A stretch of 64,000 bases of DNA from Antedon mediterranea (taxonomy: Eukaryota; Echinodermata; Crinoidea; Comatulida; Antedonidae). Within the stretch, counting starts at the first letter, position 1. Each line of letters opens with the position of its first letter. A program made the translations under genes and the position numbers. Under the pieces are notes generated by a model. The model ran no database searches and was not told where the DNA came from. It saw only the letters and a program-made list of their open reading frames with translations. The stretch spans positions 11,156,501-11,220,500 of the forward strand of contig NC_092672.1 of the NCBI RefSeq assembly GCF_964355755.1, written 5' to 3'. Below are positions 49,501-61,900 of this stretch, piece after piece.

Positions 49501-52500
49501 TGTACTTTCCCCGCGCGCGAAGCGAAGATTGACTGGTTTCGCGACGGGGGTACATTTTTGGAAAGATATATTTGTACTAATTTAGATCAAAAAGGCATTT
49601 AAATTAGCTTTAGATCGTTTGAAGGATTTTGATTAATTAATGAGAACATCTCTACAAGACGTGAAATCATTGGTTGAAAATACGATAATTCCTAATTATC
49701 GTATTTAATTAGCCAAGATGAGTTCCAGTTGCCTGTCGAAGTTTCTGCTGTCTTTCAGCCTAGCTAGTATAGTAATAAGCCTAAACCTGTTAGTATTAGG
49801 CTAGGCCTAGGCGTTTTAGCCTGACTAGGCCTAGGATTGTTTGGTTGTTTGTTGACATATTAGCACTACAGTGGGTGTGTTTATAAAATCCATATAAATA
49901 TAATATTTAATATAATTATTAAAAACCAAATGTTACTGTATTAATCAATGTGAATCAAATGTAGGTCTTAAGCTAGGCCTAACATTTATTTTAAATTAGG
50001 AATAGTAATCTATTTAGATGTTATATAAACAAATAATGAATGTTTTATATTCGTGTAATGGTACAAATGATGGTATTTCGTGAATGATGAAAGGTTACAT
50101 ATCAACTCGGCTTCGCCTCGTCGTTGAAATATAACATTTCATCATTCACCTCATGCCATTATTTGTGCCATTACACTCAATATTTATTATTTGTATATTA
50201 GAAATTAAAGGAAACATCTTAAGACATAAACAATCTTGATATTGTATGTTTTGAAACATTTTTTTTCTTGCATTGGCCGACTTCATACAGAGGCAGATTA
50301 ATTAACATTTGGTATAAATAAAGACTAGCCATTTAACATTTACAGTATTTATGTTCTACTGTACCATACAATAGTTATATAACAATATTTAAATCAATAT
50401 TTTGCTTTTTATTTATCTATTTTTTATATTGATTATTTGAAGATTTTTGTAATTATTTTATTCAACTGAGTAATAATTTGATGAATCAATAACATTTTTA
50501 AAATGTCATGGGTCAAAACGAGTAAAAAAAATAATATTAAACTGCGAACGTTTAAATGTAATTTTCTTTTTATATGATACGTTTTTATGTCAAACTTTGT
50601 GTTATTAGGCCTACATTTAAAATATTATTAAAGTAATTACGCGTACGATCGGGATTGAAAGATAGGATTTTCACCCGATAGATAATATATACTATGGTGG
50701 GATTGGCTCACCTGAAAAATGTATTTCAAGAATTACGCACAATTTCAGTAATTTACTTAAGTTTATGTTTTGATTGTCGAAGTTTTTTTTAATAAATGAA
50801 AATATATAAATAAAAATAAAATAATTGAAAGTTAAATTATGACGGTTTAATTTCAGATGGAACAATGATACATGAATTGAGAGTAACCATTGGTTTTGAC
50901 GCCAGGCTTAGCTGTGATGCGGAATGGTATCTTGTCCACCACCCTGACGCGACTGTTGAATGGTACAAAGATCAAAACGTTGTCGAATTAACAGGTAAAA
51001 ACTATGGGCGGCCGTTGGGGCCAGAACAGACAATGTGCAAATATGCCGAAAGGACGGACAAACGCGGAAAGGACAAATACAAACATCGGAAACTGCGTTC
51101 TATCACCATTTTCTTTTTACCTTTTGCAAATTCTTCCTCTCTATTTTCCTGTTGGTTGCGCATTTATGCGATCATATAAATATCAATACGCATAAGCCAT
51201 GATTTGATGTATAATTGAGGTTAGTTAGTGTAAGAACAAAACGGTGATGCCCAATTGAAATTGATATTCATTTAATACGGTGTTACGATTAGTCGAACAC
51301 TAATAATAATTTTTTTTAATAGAGCATTGCACAAAACAGGTGTAATAACTAAGATTTTCTGAAAGTATAATTTTACATAATATACAAATAATTTTCAAAA
51401 CAAAACAATGTAATGAGTAGTAGGTGAAACTACATATAACGTGACTCTTGGGAAAATATAGATTATCGTTATTTAGAGTCATGAATGGTAGGCCCATTAG
51501 GCCTACTTGGTACGTCTTTTATTTAGAATTGGTTTTTTTTTTTCTCTCAACGCGTTGTGGTTAATATTTATTTTTAGTGGCCCTTACATAAAAATAAAAT
51601 AAAAAGGGCGTGACCAATCCAAATCCAGGTGCCGTTTTTGTAATAAATAAATTGGTCACAAAAATTAATTTTACCATAGGGAGAGGGTAGGCCTACACAC
51701 TCTTAAAGCGCATTAGATGGCCGTTATTCAAAACACAGTTTCGAATGTGTTAAAACTATTCACATGACAGAAATATAAATTTAACGAGGGTTCATTTTCA
51801 TCGTTTGAGTTATTTTAAGAAAAACCGATACTGCTTTTGATTCGAAAATAGTACTGTCCGTAGGGGCAGTGGCATTCAGGGCTGGTCTAACATGAATGAT
51901 AAACAATACGTGAAAAACTGTGTCGAACACAACGATGATACTACCGGGGTGAATTCCCAACTGTCTGGTTCATTATCTTTTACTACCTTGGGTGACATGC
52001 GATACATGTTAATGACACGGATGGACGAGCAGCTCAAGTCAGGATGTTTGGTGGGTTTTCTTACCGGGGGTTGGAAAAATTAACCCAATTGTAACCTTTA
52101 CATTTGGACCAAAACGTTATGCAGAAAATATGGCGGACAAATATAATATAATAGGCGATTTATGAGAGCTTACTGCAATGTTTCGGACGTTAAAAAGTGC
52201 AACGGACGGAACATTAGGTACGGGGTGCAGTCCGACACGCTACCTATTCTGTCTTACAAACCACGGTTTGTAAAAGATAAAAGAGTCAAATAGGTGTCTG
52301 TCGGACGGCGCCCCGTATTACCATTAGATATTCTGTGACTAGACTTAATAAAATAATTGCTAAATGGAGATTTAGCGACATACATTGAATAGTGTACCAT
52401 TTATTTGTGGTCTAGTAAGTTATCTATATATAAATTATTAATTAAATTAATTCAAAACAATCTTACCGTAATGCAAACAAAAATAAATTATACTCGTTTT

Positions 52501-55500
52501 CTTTAAGGTTAAGTTACATTTTTGTGACATAAAGTGTGATAGTGTAAACACAGAGCTTAACGAAAAATTAGCAGACTGATATTTAAAAAACAAGATCTTG
52601 CTAGAAATAGAGATAATGTATTAAAAAAATTAATGTTATAGATTTTGAGTTCACAACCAATCAGTAATCAATCAATCGATATGTGTCGCGTCGGTGCTGT
52701 AGATAAAAAGGCTGAAATATACCGTATATCACGTTGAACATACTTTCTACTGCAAGTCTGATAATACAATTTATACATTTCCAATCTTTGGTAAATTGGT
52801 AACATGGGATCGGGGTTTTGACTGTGGACAGTTTTTATATTTCTTATAAAAGTTTGCAATGTAGGCCTAATGTTTTACGGTGTTGATCAGTTTCAGTGGC
52901 GAACGGTCGAATGTTTGTGCCGGTGATTTTTAATATTATTATCAACACATGCAACAACAAAGCAGAAATAACATACGTACTGAATATTTACATTTTCAAA
53001 ATGTATGACGATTTATTTTCATAAATGTACGCAAAGTTACGTTAATTTAAAGTTTCTTTTATATTATTGTGAACTTATATTAGGTAATACCATCATGGAA
53101 TCTATAATAAACAATGTATTGATTCTTTACAGGTTCTATCCAAAATATAGGGTTGGGCGATTTACAGATAACGAAGGTGAATCAGCAAAACGAAGGCGTG
53201 TACGCATGCGCGATTACCAAGGACCAACAGTCTTATTATAACAACGTTGTACTTTTAAAAGGTATTTTATAGGTTTTTTTTTATTATGACACAGAATTTT
53301 CAATAACTCGTACTTTAAACATAATTGCTTTTAAAATTGCGACATGTTGAGTAACACGCCCTAATTGTTTCTATATTGTAAACAATGACACACGGCTCCC
53401 CTAGCCTTGAACATTGCTCCTAGGCTATTGAAACTGTTCACGGTCTAATTCCAATATATTTATTCAAATTATTAGCCTAAATACTGTACAAAGTTCTTTC
53501 ACCATTGGTTTTTCTCATCATCAACTTTAACCTAAAAGGCCCCTGGCTTCAAACCTCTCTTGAGGATTGATGATGTTGGACGCCAACTGAATGATTCAGA
53601 AATGTATTGAATTGATTGAGAGTACGCTGACAGATCGTGGCGAAAACTAGATAAAGACGCACAATTGCGCACGCACAAAAGCTGATAATGGCTTGCGTGC
53701 ATTTAAACTATGTCTGTTAACGTTTGTCAGTCTTCAGCATGCCTTTGTCGGGGAACTAAACCTGGGTGCAAATATTATAATACGGAAATAAATTTATATT
53801 TAAACATGATCGTAATATTTTTAAACCTATGTAGGGACGATTTGGGTTTTTGAAAACATTTTTGGGAATTGAAGAACTAGGCCTTTTCTATTACACAGAA
53901 TACGACGATTTAAGGGTTTAATTTATGCAATACCGATTATGTAATACGGTACCAGACATACATTTATTGGGCCTACAATGTGTTCATTATTTTAGGTAAA
54001 TAAACCTTATATTAAAGTAAAAGTTGTTTACAGATTTTTAAAAATATTTCAGATTTCATGTGCACTACATCATTTTGTACTTAAGCTACTGACCTCGTAA
54101 ATCAGAAATTATTTGTAAGATCAACGCCTATTGGACGTTTATATAAATGGACGTTGCAACAATCTAACCCCCGGATTTGGGAATGTAAACTCATTTACAA
54201 ATTAGCAAAACCTAAACCACATTGTTTCTTAATAACATGTTATTATATTAGTTTACTCGACAGGTGCCATGTCGTAAAAAAATGAGTTACGCACCATTGA
54301 AAGCGACCGAATTTTAATCTAGTCGTTTGTTGAGCCATGAGAAAAAAAAAACAAAATACATTTAAAGAGTTTCTGTATTGGAACTGTGCGCATGACGGAG
54401 ATAACGGTCCTAAAGTCAACACTTCAAACTTTATGACAAAAAAAAATTGATGTGTCCATATTATGGTAGTGATATTGTCAAATATGGTAGTGATATGACA
54501 TCCATATTTGGACATATCACATTTTTTTTTATGTTGAGATTTATGCTTCTAAACTAACAGAATAGCATTTCATACCAATACCACTTCTCCAATTTGCATC
54601 TCCTTTTAAAAAACTAACAAGTTGGAATTTCCATGTGAATGTAAAATAATCATTCCCAAGCCCATTATTTTTTACCTAAATTTGTAAGACAGAAAATAAT
54701 GCATCGGCCTAAAAATAATTATTTTTGTTGAAACTCCTAATTAAAAAATCCATAGCCATCAAATTATATTATGTATTGTCAACAACGAGCTAATACATAA
54801 TTAAATGGCATAACCTACTCTTGATTTATGCTCATGTCTATACATAGCGCCCTCCCGTAAGTTTTTAATTTATGTTTTAATTAAATGTTACGCATTATTC
54901 ATTCTGCTTCATCACAATTTGGAAAAAGTTCCCCTGTTTGAGGGTGGACAATTAATTTAATATTTGCTACAATTTTTTAACCCACTTATTTTTTATTTTT
55001 GCATTGTAGTCAAGACAACGATGTCATTAATGGAAGTTGGTGAGTTATTTTAATTTTATGGATGATAATTACAAATATTCACAATCTGAAGGGGTGGGAT
55101 TGTGCTCAGAAAATCATTCGAATAGAAAACGTTGTTAACGCAACGCAATCTCAACTCAACTGAAAAACTGTACTTAACGGTAAAATTCCCAATTGGATAC
55201 AGTTGTCTCAGGTTGAACATTTTTTTTAACAGCTCCCTCTATTGTTTAAAAAGTTAAGTTTAGCAGTAAAATCAGAATGGACAACCTGTAAGCGGAATTT
55301 TTTTTGTACATTGGTTCCGAGCGTAGCAGATTTTTTCCGTACATTGGTTCCGGCAATCGGTACATCGTGTAAAGTTGGTCGAATTTTATACAAATACTAG
55401 CTGCAAACACGAACCTAACCCTTTAATATTTCACTATAAGACGTCTTATTTTGTGCAGTTAGGTAACGTTCGCGCTATCATTATTTTTTCAACTTGTTTC

Positions 55501-57733
55501 AAAAGATCGTTTTTGATCAACAATAGAGTCGAATAAAGTCGCCTGGAAAACAAGCTTTAGTATAATATATAGGCCTGTATCGGGTGTCGTTATTTATATT
55601 TCTTCTATTATTTCAACGTATGCAAGGTGTACGCTTTTCATACAAATTGTAAAACACAATATAAGCTATTTATGATACCAATAGACAACTTTGGAGTACA
55701 CGCACTTCCTTCCACCATGTATCGAAATCATTGAGTGTAATCAATTTTAGAAGACGAATTGGTATGAAGATCGACCGAAAGATCAAGTTTAAACCAAATT
55801 ATTCTTCTACTATACATAATTATGGTAGTACCTCGATCTCTAATTAATGATTGTTTTCCTTGGTATTATACTTTTATCAAGAATGACAACTAGTAATAGA
55901 AACATTTTAACTAAATTTCCTTTCTGATTGCACATAATATATGAAAAGTAAGTTTTTAGTAAAGGACTTGTTGTAATAAATTCTTTACGAAATATAATCG
56001 TTACTAGATTAATGAATTTTATTTAAAAAAAATGCTTTATTCACCTATTTTGTAGCTCAAACTCAACCTCAGCGTCTGGTCGTACCAATCGTACTTCCAC
56101 TTTTAATCTTCGTATTAGCTGTCGTGACATTACGAAGAGAATATCAAAGGTTAGTTTAAATATAATAGGCATATACGGGAATATATTTTATCAATCCGAA
56201 CGATTGATTGGTTCCATGTTTATTTTAAAATTTGTCCGTATACTACCCTTTGATGCATTTTGTGGGGTGGACGGCAACGAACATTGTTATTTAAGACCGT
56301 GTATTTTAGCAACGGTGGGTTATTTTACCATAATTAAATTGTTTTATCAAACATGGCAATAACTTTGCTGAAAGTTGCTCGACAGAAAGCGACATACAGT
56401 TTTTACATTGTTTTATGAGAACGAAATCTCCAAGACGGCCGGCATTTCGTTTTATTTTAGTACAATAATAGTTTGTAAAAGCTGATTTTTTAATGAACTT
56501 TAATTTTACTTTTTATCGTTATTATTATACATGTTTATGGTAACTTGGACTACATAATTTAATGTTATTAGTGGACTGAAATTTAAAATTATTATGATGC
56601 TATAAAATAATATACACACAAATTAGGAGAAATAACATCTGATGATTTTATATCACCAGCAGAAACAGACGACTGCATAATGCTAAAAACAAAACATTTT
56701 TACGTTCGTATTGAACGAATAAATCAAAACGTCACGAAAGGCTTACGGGGCTAATAGCCGACGAGGTTAATGTCCAGAAAGTCAAGTTTAAACCCCAAGA
56801 AAGCCAATGATAAACGTTTTGGGGACATGGGTGCGGGTCTGGGATTTAGACAGGATTGCCAAGTTCAATGGGTTTTATGGGGTGAAGGTCATTTGTGGAC
56901 ATATATCGTCTGGTATTTAAACACGCCAGACAAAATCCAGGTCCTTTAATAATATTAAATTACTGCAGTACAAAACTATTATATTAATATTATGGTCAAA
57001 TTTAGTAGCTTGTGGTTAGATAGGCCTACCCAAAATTGGTTTTGCTTAATATTGTTTAACTCTAAATGATGTTACCCCGATGAAATTGTTTATATTTTTG
57101 TGGGCGAAACAGTAAAATGTTTTTTAGGCGAAACGTTATTACATTTGTGGGCGAAACGTTATTACATTTGTGGGTGATACGTTCATATCTGTTTTCATTG
57201 TATTTGATGTGGTTTGACATTTTGTGGGCGTTTTCACATTTTACATTTGTAGGTTCTAAGCTTCGAAACTCTTCCGAATTGGCCTACGGTTTTGTCAACG
57301 ACATAACAACTACAATAGGCTGTGTTTTTTTATACTAATTACATGTATTGCATAAAATAAAACGTAGATAGGCCTAATAACATTCATTATTTGTATATTA
57401 CATTGTAGAATGAAAAATCCGTCAACTAAACGCTCAAAAAAGAAGTCGAAAAAGAAGAAGAAGGCTAAAAAATCCAAAAAGGAAGAGGAAAGTAGCTGCG
57501 ATGATGATGATGATGGTGGTGGTTTTGGAGGTCCACCACCACCACCACCACCACCAGGACCAGGTGGAATGAGTGGACCACCGGGGATACCACCTCCATC
57601 AAGGCCTATGATGCCTCCAATGGGTGGGTTGCCGCCTGGTCCGCCATCAGCTGGTGGTGGGCCTCCTGGTGATGGAGGGTTCGTACGACCTCCAATGTCA
57701 GCTAATTTATTACAGGGTATTAAAAAGCATTAA
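40543..57733 (+). CDS. Gene B: TSP1-repeat-TSP1-Ig single-pass membrane protein with polyproline tail
   Basis: Unnamed gene; a type I receptor-like protein. Exons 40543-41140, 41525-41770, 43137-43421, 43677-44606, 45236-45421, 50857-50994, 53133-53261, 55010-55039, 56056-56149 and 57409-57733 have GT/AG borders and join to 2961 nt, 986 residues. Order: signal peptide (1-30), RHKR (80-83), TSP1 at 90-146, 219-271 and 312-363, seven 44-residue repeats (about 394-686), TSP1 at 693-748 (WGEWMAWQQCSASC), Ig domain (Cys768, Trp784, GVYAC with Cys820), short stalk, transmembrane helix about 855-873 (LVVPIVLPLLIFVLAVVTL), and a tail with Lys-rich, Asp5 and eight-proline stretches. The first eight introns are phase 1, the last phase 2. 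Introns 5-9 hold no recognised gene. UNC5 receptors also mix Ig and TSP1, but in another order and with a death domain, absent here. Function is not known; cell-matrix or immune recognition is conceivable. Confidence 0.85.
41903..42468. mobile_element. TIR element (MITE), ends ACCCCTTTCACACCAAA
   Basis: The left end TACCCCTTTCACACCAAAA and right end TTTTGGTGTGAAAGGGGTA are inverted repeats. CTCCGGAG and CCCCGG words extend the fold at both sides. It lies in intron 2 of gene B and has no coding frame. A truncated relative is in an enolase intron (3498-3806). Flanks carry TAA on both sides, consistent with a 3-bp target duplication. Confidence 0.75.
43733..44606 (+). repeat. Coding tandem repeat, 132-bp unit, seven copies (gene B exon 4)
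   Basis: Same 44-residue module as in gene A, with the forms GPYSQGDAPKLRPIASSP and SPYSAGDAPKVPPKY. The units differ more from each other than in gene A. The last unit is cut off at the exon's donor (GCTCTG/GTGAGT), which falls at the Gly-Asp codons of the second half-unit. Confidence 0.93.
45531..48810. mobile_element. 3.3 kb foldback element with arms built of ~326-bp tandem units
   Basis: Ends GAGGTTTCGCAACCTTACGA and, inverted, TTCGTAAGATTGCGAAACCT. The left arm (to about 46270) holds two units and the right arm (from about 47510) three inverted units. The word TTTACCAAAATCGGA recurs 326 bp apart on the left, and its complement recurs 326 and about 329 bp apart on the right. The centre (46280-47500) is AT-rich with no recognised transposase. 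Each unit contains ATATGACGTCA-type words. Open stretches of about 75 codons in the arms mirror each other and are by-products. Located in intron 5 of gene B. Confidence 0.85.
49575..50260. mobile_element. TIR element, inverted relative of 31925-32575
   Basis: Begins AATTTAGATCAAAAAGGCAT. Contains GTGTTTATAAAATCCATATA and CAAATGTTACTGT, found as complements at 32300-32430, and an internal palindrome (CGTGAATGATGAAAGGTTAC and its complement). No coding frame. In intron 5 of gene B. Confidence 0.55.
57102..57190 (+). repeat. Short tandem repeat in gene B intron 9
   Basis: GTGGGCGAAACGTTATTACA and related words are repeated about three times with a ~26-bp period. Confidence 0.6.
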
Positions 57734-58960
57734 GTCCATTTCAATACGATAAAATAGAAGAGAAGAGCCGTTTTACAGATTGTACACCATCACCATCCAT
57801 CCCCTTTCACTACTTCCTCTGAAAAACAAATTCCAAACAACACATTTTAAAATCAAGTTATGTTATTTGTTATCTATTTGGTTTTAAAGCATGATTATGA
57901 CTTTGAGCTTGTACCCTGATGTCACCATATACGTAACCGCACGTAAGATTGTTCGTGACAAGGTCTAAATGGAATGGCTTAACAACATAGGCTTCAGGCC
58001 TGATGTGGCCTAGCCCTTGATTCTTCAGTCGTTTTCCTCGATTATTGACCTATTTCTTTTTTAAAAGTTTGTCTACTGTTAAAAGCAACATTTTTTATTT
58101 AATCAGGTGATATACGAGTTGGAGTTGTGCCAATTTATATTTTATTATTATTAGACCTTTTATGGTCTATTTATAACAAATTTTTTTTCAATTGATTCTT
58201 ATACAAAATCAGGATTCGGAATACTTTAAATACAAACACATTGATGTATGCTCCTAACAGGAAATTGTTTAAACGCCGTGCGAATTTGAAGAATGTTGTG
58301 CGAATGATGTAGGCCTAGGACCGCTGATCTCATTATGAACATCGGTTGTTGAATATGACGCATGTGTGTTACTTATACCTCAAAGTCAAATTCACAAACA
58401 CGTGCGTTATCTAATAAAGTCGAAGCCAGACGTACATTTATTTGGTGATGAATGATAATAAAGAGTCAATCATTTCCAAAGGCAGTGTTATACGTCATTT
58501 CAAATTACCGAGATAAACACACGCCTAATTAAAACTTGAAGAGTCCATGGTGTGACTTACATCTTTGCCAACTTGGCACCCGGGTGTGGAATAACGCACG
58601 TGCAGTCTACGTGCTGCTATCCTAAGAGGCACTCACATTTATACTGGTATATTACTTAACTATAACTGTATTACATTACTGTATTTTCTAAAATGAAACA
58701 CTGTAAAAATCATTGTATAACATAGAATCCGATTCACCATTGTATGAATTATTAAAATTATATTTTTATTAGTACAAAGAAATGCATCTTAATGTATTTC
58801 CGGCTTATCGATATGAACTTATTAAAATAATTTATAAAAGGACACTAAAAACAGAGGACCTACTTAAATGAGTTTAGCGCGGCGCGCCTTCATTGTTTCT
58901 GTCTTTCTCATAAAATATTTTATATTGTAATAAACCATTATTGTATACATTATAAAATGT
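57734..58960 (+). other. 3' flank of gene B with candidate poly(A) signals
   Basis: After the TAA stop there is no further recognisable exon. AATAAA-type hexamers occur at about 58413 (CTAATAAAGTC), 58457 (GATAATAAAGAG) and 58930 (TGTAATAAACC). Which is used cannot be told from sequence. Confidence 0.35.
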
Positions 58961-61900
58961 GCTTTTTTCATGTTGTTATTAGATACATATTTCATTTAGT
59001 GGGCGATTGTTACATTATGCGGTTTTCAGAAGGTGGTTTGTGTCACGTGGGACCGTAGAATTACATTGTAAACTATTCGAATTAAAGAACATGAATCAAA
59101 AGTTATCGGTCTCTAGAGGGCGTATACCAGGTAATAAACAAATTTGTATTCCACGGTTGCAAATTTTGTAATTATTATTTTCAGAAGAAAAACTATACTA
59201 CTTACTGCCGCCCCGTAAATTATTGAACTCAGCGCGGATGCTCCCGAGTAAACGCGGCATGCAGAGGCGGCCATCGAGCTGTCCGTACAAAGTTCCGCAA
59301 TTCGGTTGGAATCATTATAGGCCTAAAGATCAATAAAACGGCTAATTTCAACCAGGGTCTTGGCGCTTCATGTTTTGTTTATGAAGTTTCTATTTGTACC
59401 ACCTCTATTTGTAACCACCGATTTTTGTACCACCTCTATTTGTACCACCTCTTTTTGTACCACCTCTTTTTGTACCACCTCTATTTTTAACCACCTCTAT
59501 TTGCATCACCGCTAATTGTACCACCGCAATTTGAACCACCTTTACTTGTAATCACCTCTATGTGTACCACCATACTATTTGTAACCATCTCTATTCGTAA
59601 CCACCTCTATTTGTACCACCTCTAGTTTTACCTCCTCTATTTCTACCACCTCTATTTGTACCACCTCTATTTGTACCACCTCTTTGTACCACCTCTATTT
59701 GTACCACCTTTATTTGTACCACCGCTTTTTGTACCACCTCTATTTGTACCGCCTCAATCTGTAACCACCTCTATTTGTACCACCTCTGTTTGTACCACCT
59801 CTATTTGTACCACCTTTATTTGTACCACCGCTTTTTGTACCACCTCTATTTGTACCACCTCAATCTGTAACCACCTCTATTTGTACCATCACTAGGCCTA
59901 TTTGTAACCACCTCTATTTTCACCACCTCTATTCTAGGCCTACCCGTCACTATTTGTATTGCCGGCCGGGTACCCAAACATATACTCAAAACATTACATC
60001 CATGCCGCTGAATTCAAAACGACACTCTCGAATTTTTTTTATATATTTTGTTATGGGCCGTATAAATAAAAACGTTAAATCCTGAGAAAATGTTACCTGG
60101 TTCTTAAATAACCAACAAACGTTCACGACGAAACTTTGGTGGTCTCCGATAACCTTGAGTTGGGTTCTCAACATTCCTACATAAAAAAAATATAGGATTA
60201 TAGGATTTGTTGTTGAACCTACTTTACGCAGTTATGTTCATATTTCATGTAAAATACCTATTACAGCACTATTCAGTTATGTATACGGAATCACTTTACC
60301 GTTTCAACCCACTAGGACGTAACGCAAGAAGGACGTTAAGCGCACTGCAAGTAGATCAATGCGTAATTGGTCAACTTACTTCATTGCGCTTACGTCAATA
60401 GTATCGCGTCCAAAAATTGGAACCAAGACGTCTTCACACTCTTTTTTACGCTTTGAGTGTAATCGTTGAGGTACGTACAGCTCGTCTTTGATACAAATAT
60501 GCGTTAGATGATGCTTATGATAATTATCACGACTGCGCTTTTACCGTTACCGTTGACGTAATATCGCGGTTTGATTCATAAATATCGCGTTTGATGATGC
60601 CGTGACAATTATCGCAACGACTGCGCTTTTACCGTTACTTCTTCATAACAAGTGTGTATATGTGACTCTATTCAGTAGACCTGGAATGTTTTCCTTAAAT
60701 AAACTCATTTCAAAGCTGATAAATATGCTATACCAATTACCAGTTATTATTCCTAATATGATTATGAATAGTTATTTAAATCGGGTTTAAAATAATACGG
60801 GTATCCACCTGTAGTGAATCGGTACGGTCAATGACCATAGCAGACGATATCTTTTTCTCTCTCACCAATACCCGATTCCATCAATTACAACGACCTGGTG
60901 AGGGTGGGTCCTAAGCATTAAGATGAACGATGACTATACAGTTTGAGACATAATGAATACCTGAGTTGAACATGCATGTGTATGGGCAATAGATTTGTAA
61001 ATACCTTGCAGTTATTTTCAAATGCAAACTAGTTTGTATGCCTTAGTGAATTTACTGGATTACTTTGCTAATCAGATAACATCCGACGATATGTTCACCC
61101 GAAAGCTAAGCTCAACGATTTAATGTCTTGCACTCCTTACAGGTGCTAGCGGCGGGCGCAGCGATGAACTAAGATTAATCGGTACACCCACGATATGGCT
61201 GAGAAATTTATAAAGTTCACAACTGACAGTGTAATGTACAGGACTAACTATACTTAACTTATGGCTAATTCACATGTACAAAAATGATTATGTTTGTCTC
61301 GTAAAAATTAAACACATTCGGTATATGCAAGATTACGTGTTGAAATACGTACACGTTTGGGCAAATTCTACAATACATTATGTGTAGGCGTTCTTGTTAA
61401 AGAGTACCCCAGATATAGGTTAGGTGTTGAAAGTATTTTTGAATGAAATACTATTATTATTATTATTAATTTTTACAGAGAACGATGGTTGTTGAAGTCA
61501 CTTCTGGGTGTAACTACTTGTTGCAAACACCGTAGGCTGAAATAACTTAGGCTATTATTAATGACAGTAATTACAACAAGAACGCATGCAAAATAAAACC
61601 TGAGAAACAACATTATTATCATTTTGTTGTGCACTGCTTAAAAAAAAAAAGAAATCCGCAGTAGTAAAACAAGTCAATTGACCAATAACAAGCGACGGTT
61701 CGTGTGATACATCGCGTCGTGATTGAATTGGTCAAGATACTTGTGGTACGCTTACGAAAACAAGCTTTAGAAAACGAAAGAAAATCATTTAGTATGGGAA
61801 ATGATAAAATGGTCTTTAGAAAGTATATAAGCATGCAAGTACATTCATGCCTTTAAAGTAATAAAACATTTATGAATAATATTTTGCAGTGTATAATCAA

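Noticed and set aside
50857-53261. The Ig half-exons as a separate Ig gene
   Set aside because: Each half alone lacks a complete domain, start or signal peptide. Both are symmetric phase-1 exons that join perfectly to exon 5 before and exons 8-10 after, so they belong to gene B.
59656-59895. Plus-strand frame repeating LFVPP and ICTTS
   Set aside because: Translation of the 13-bp minisatellite.
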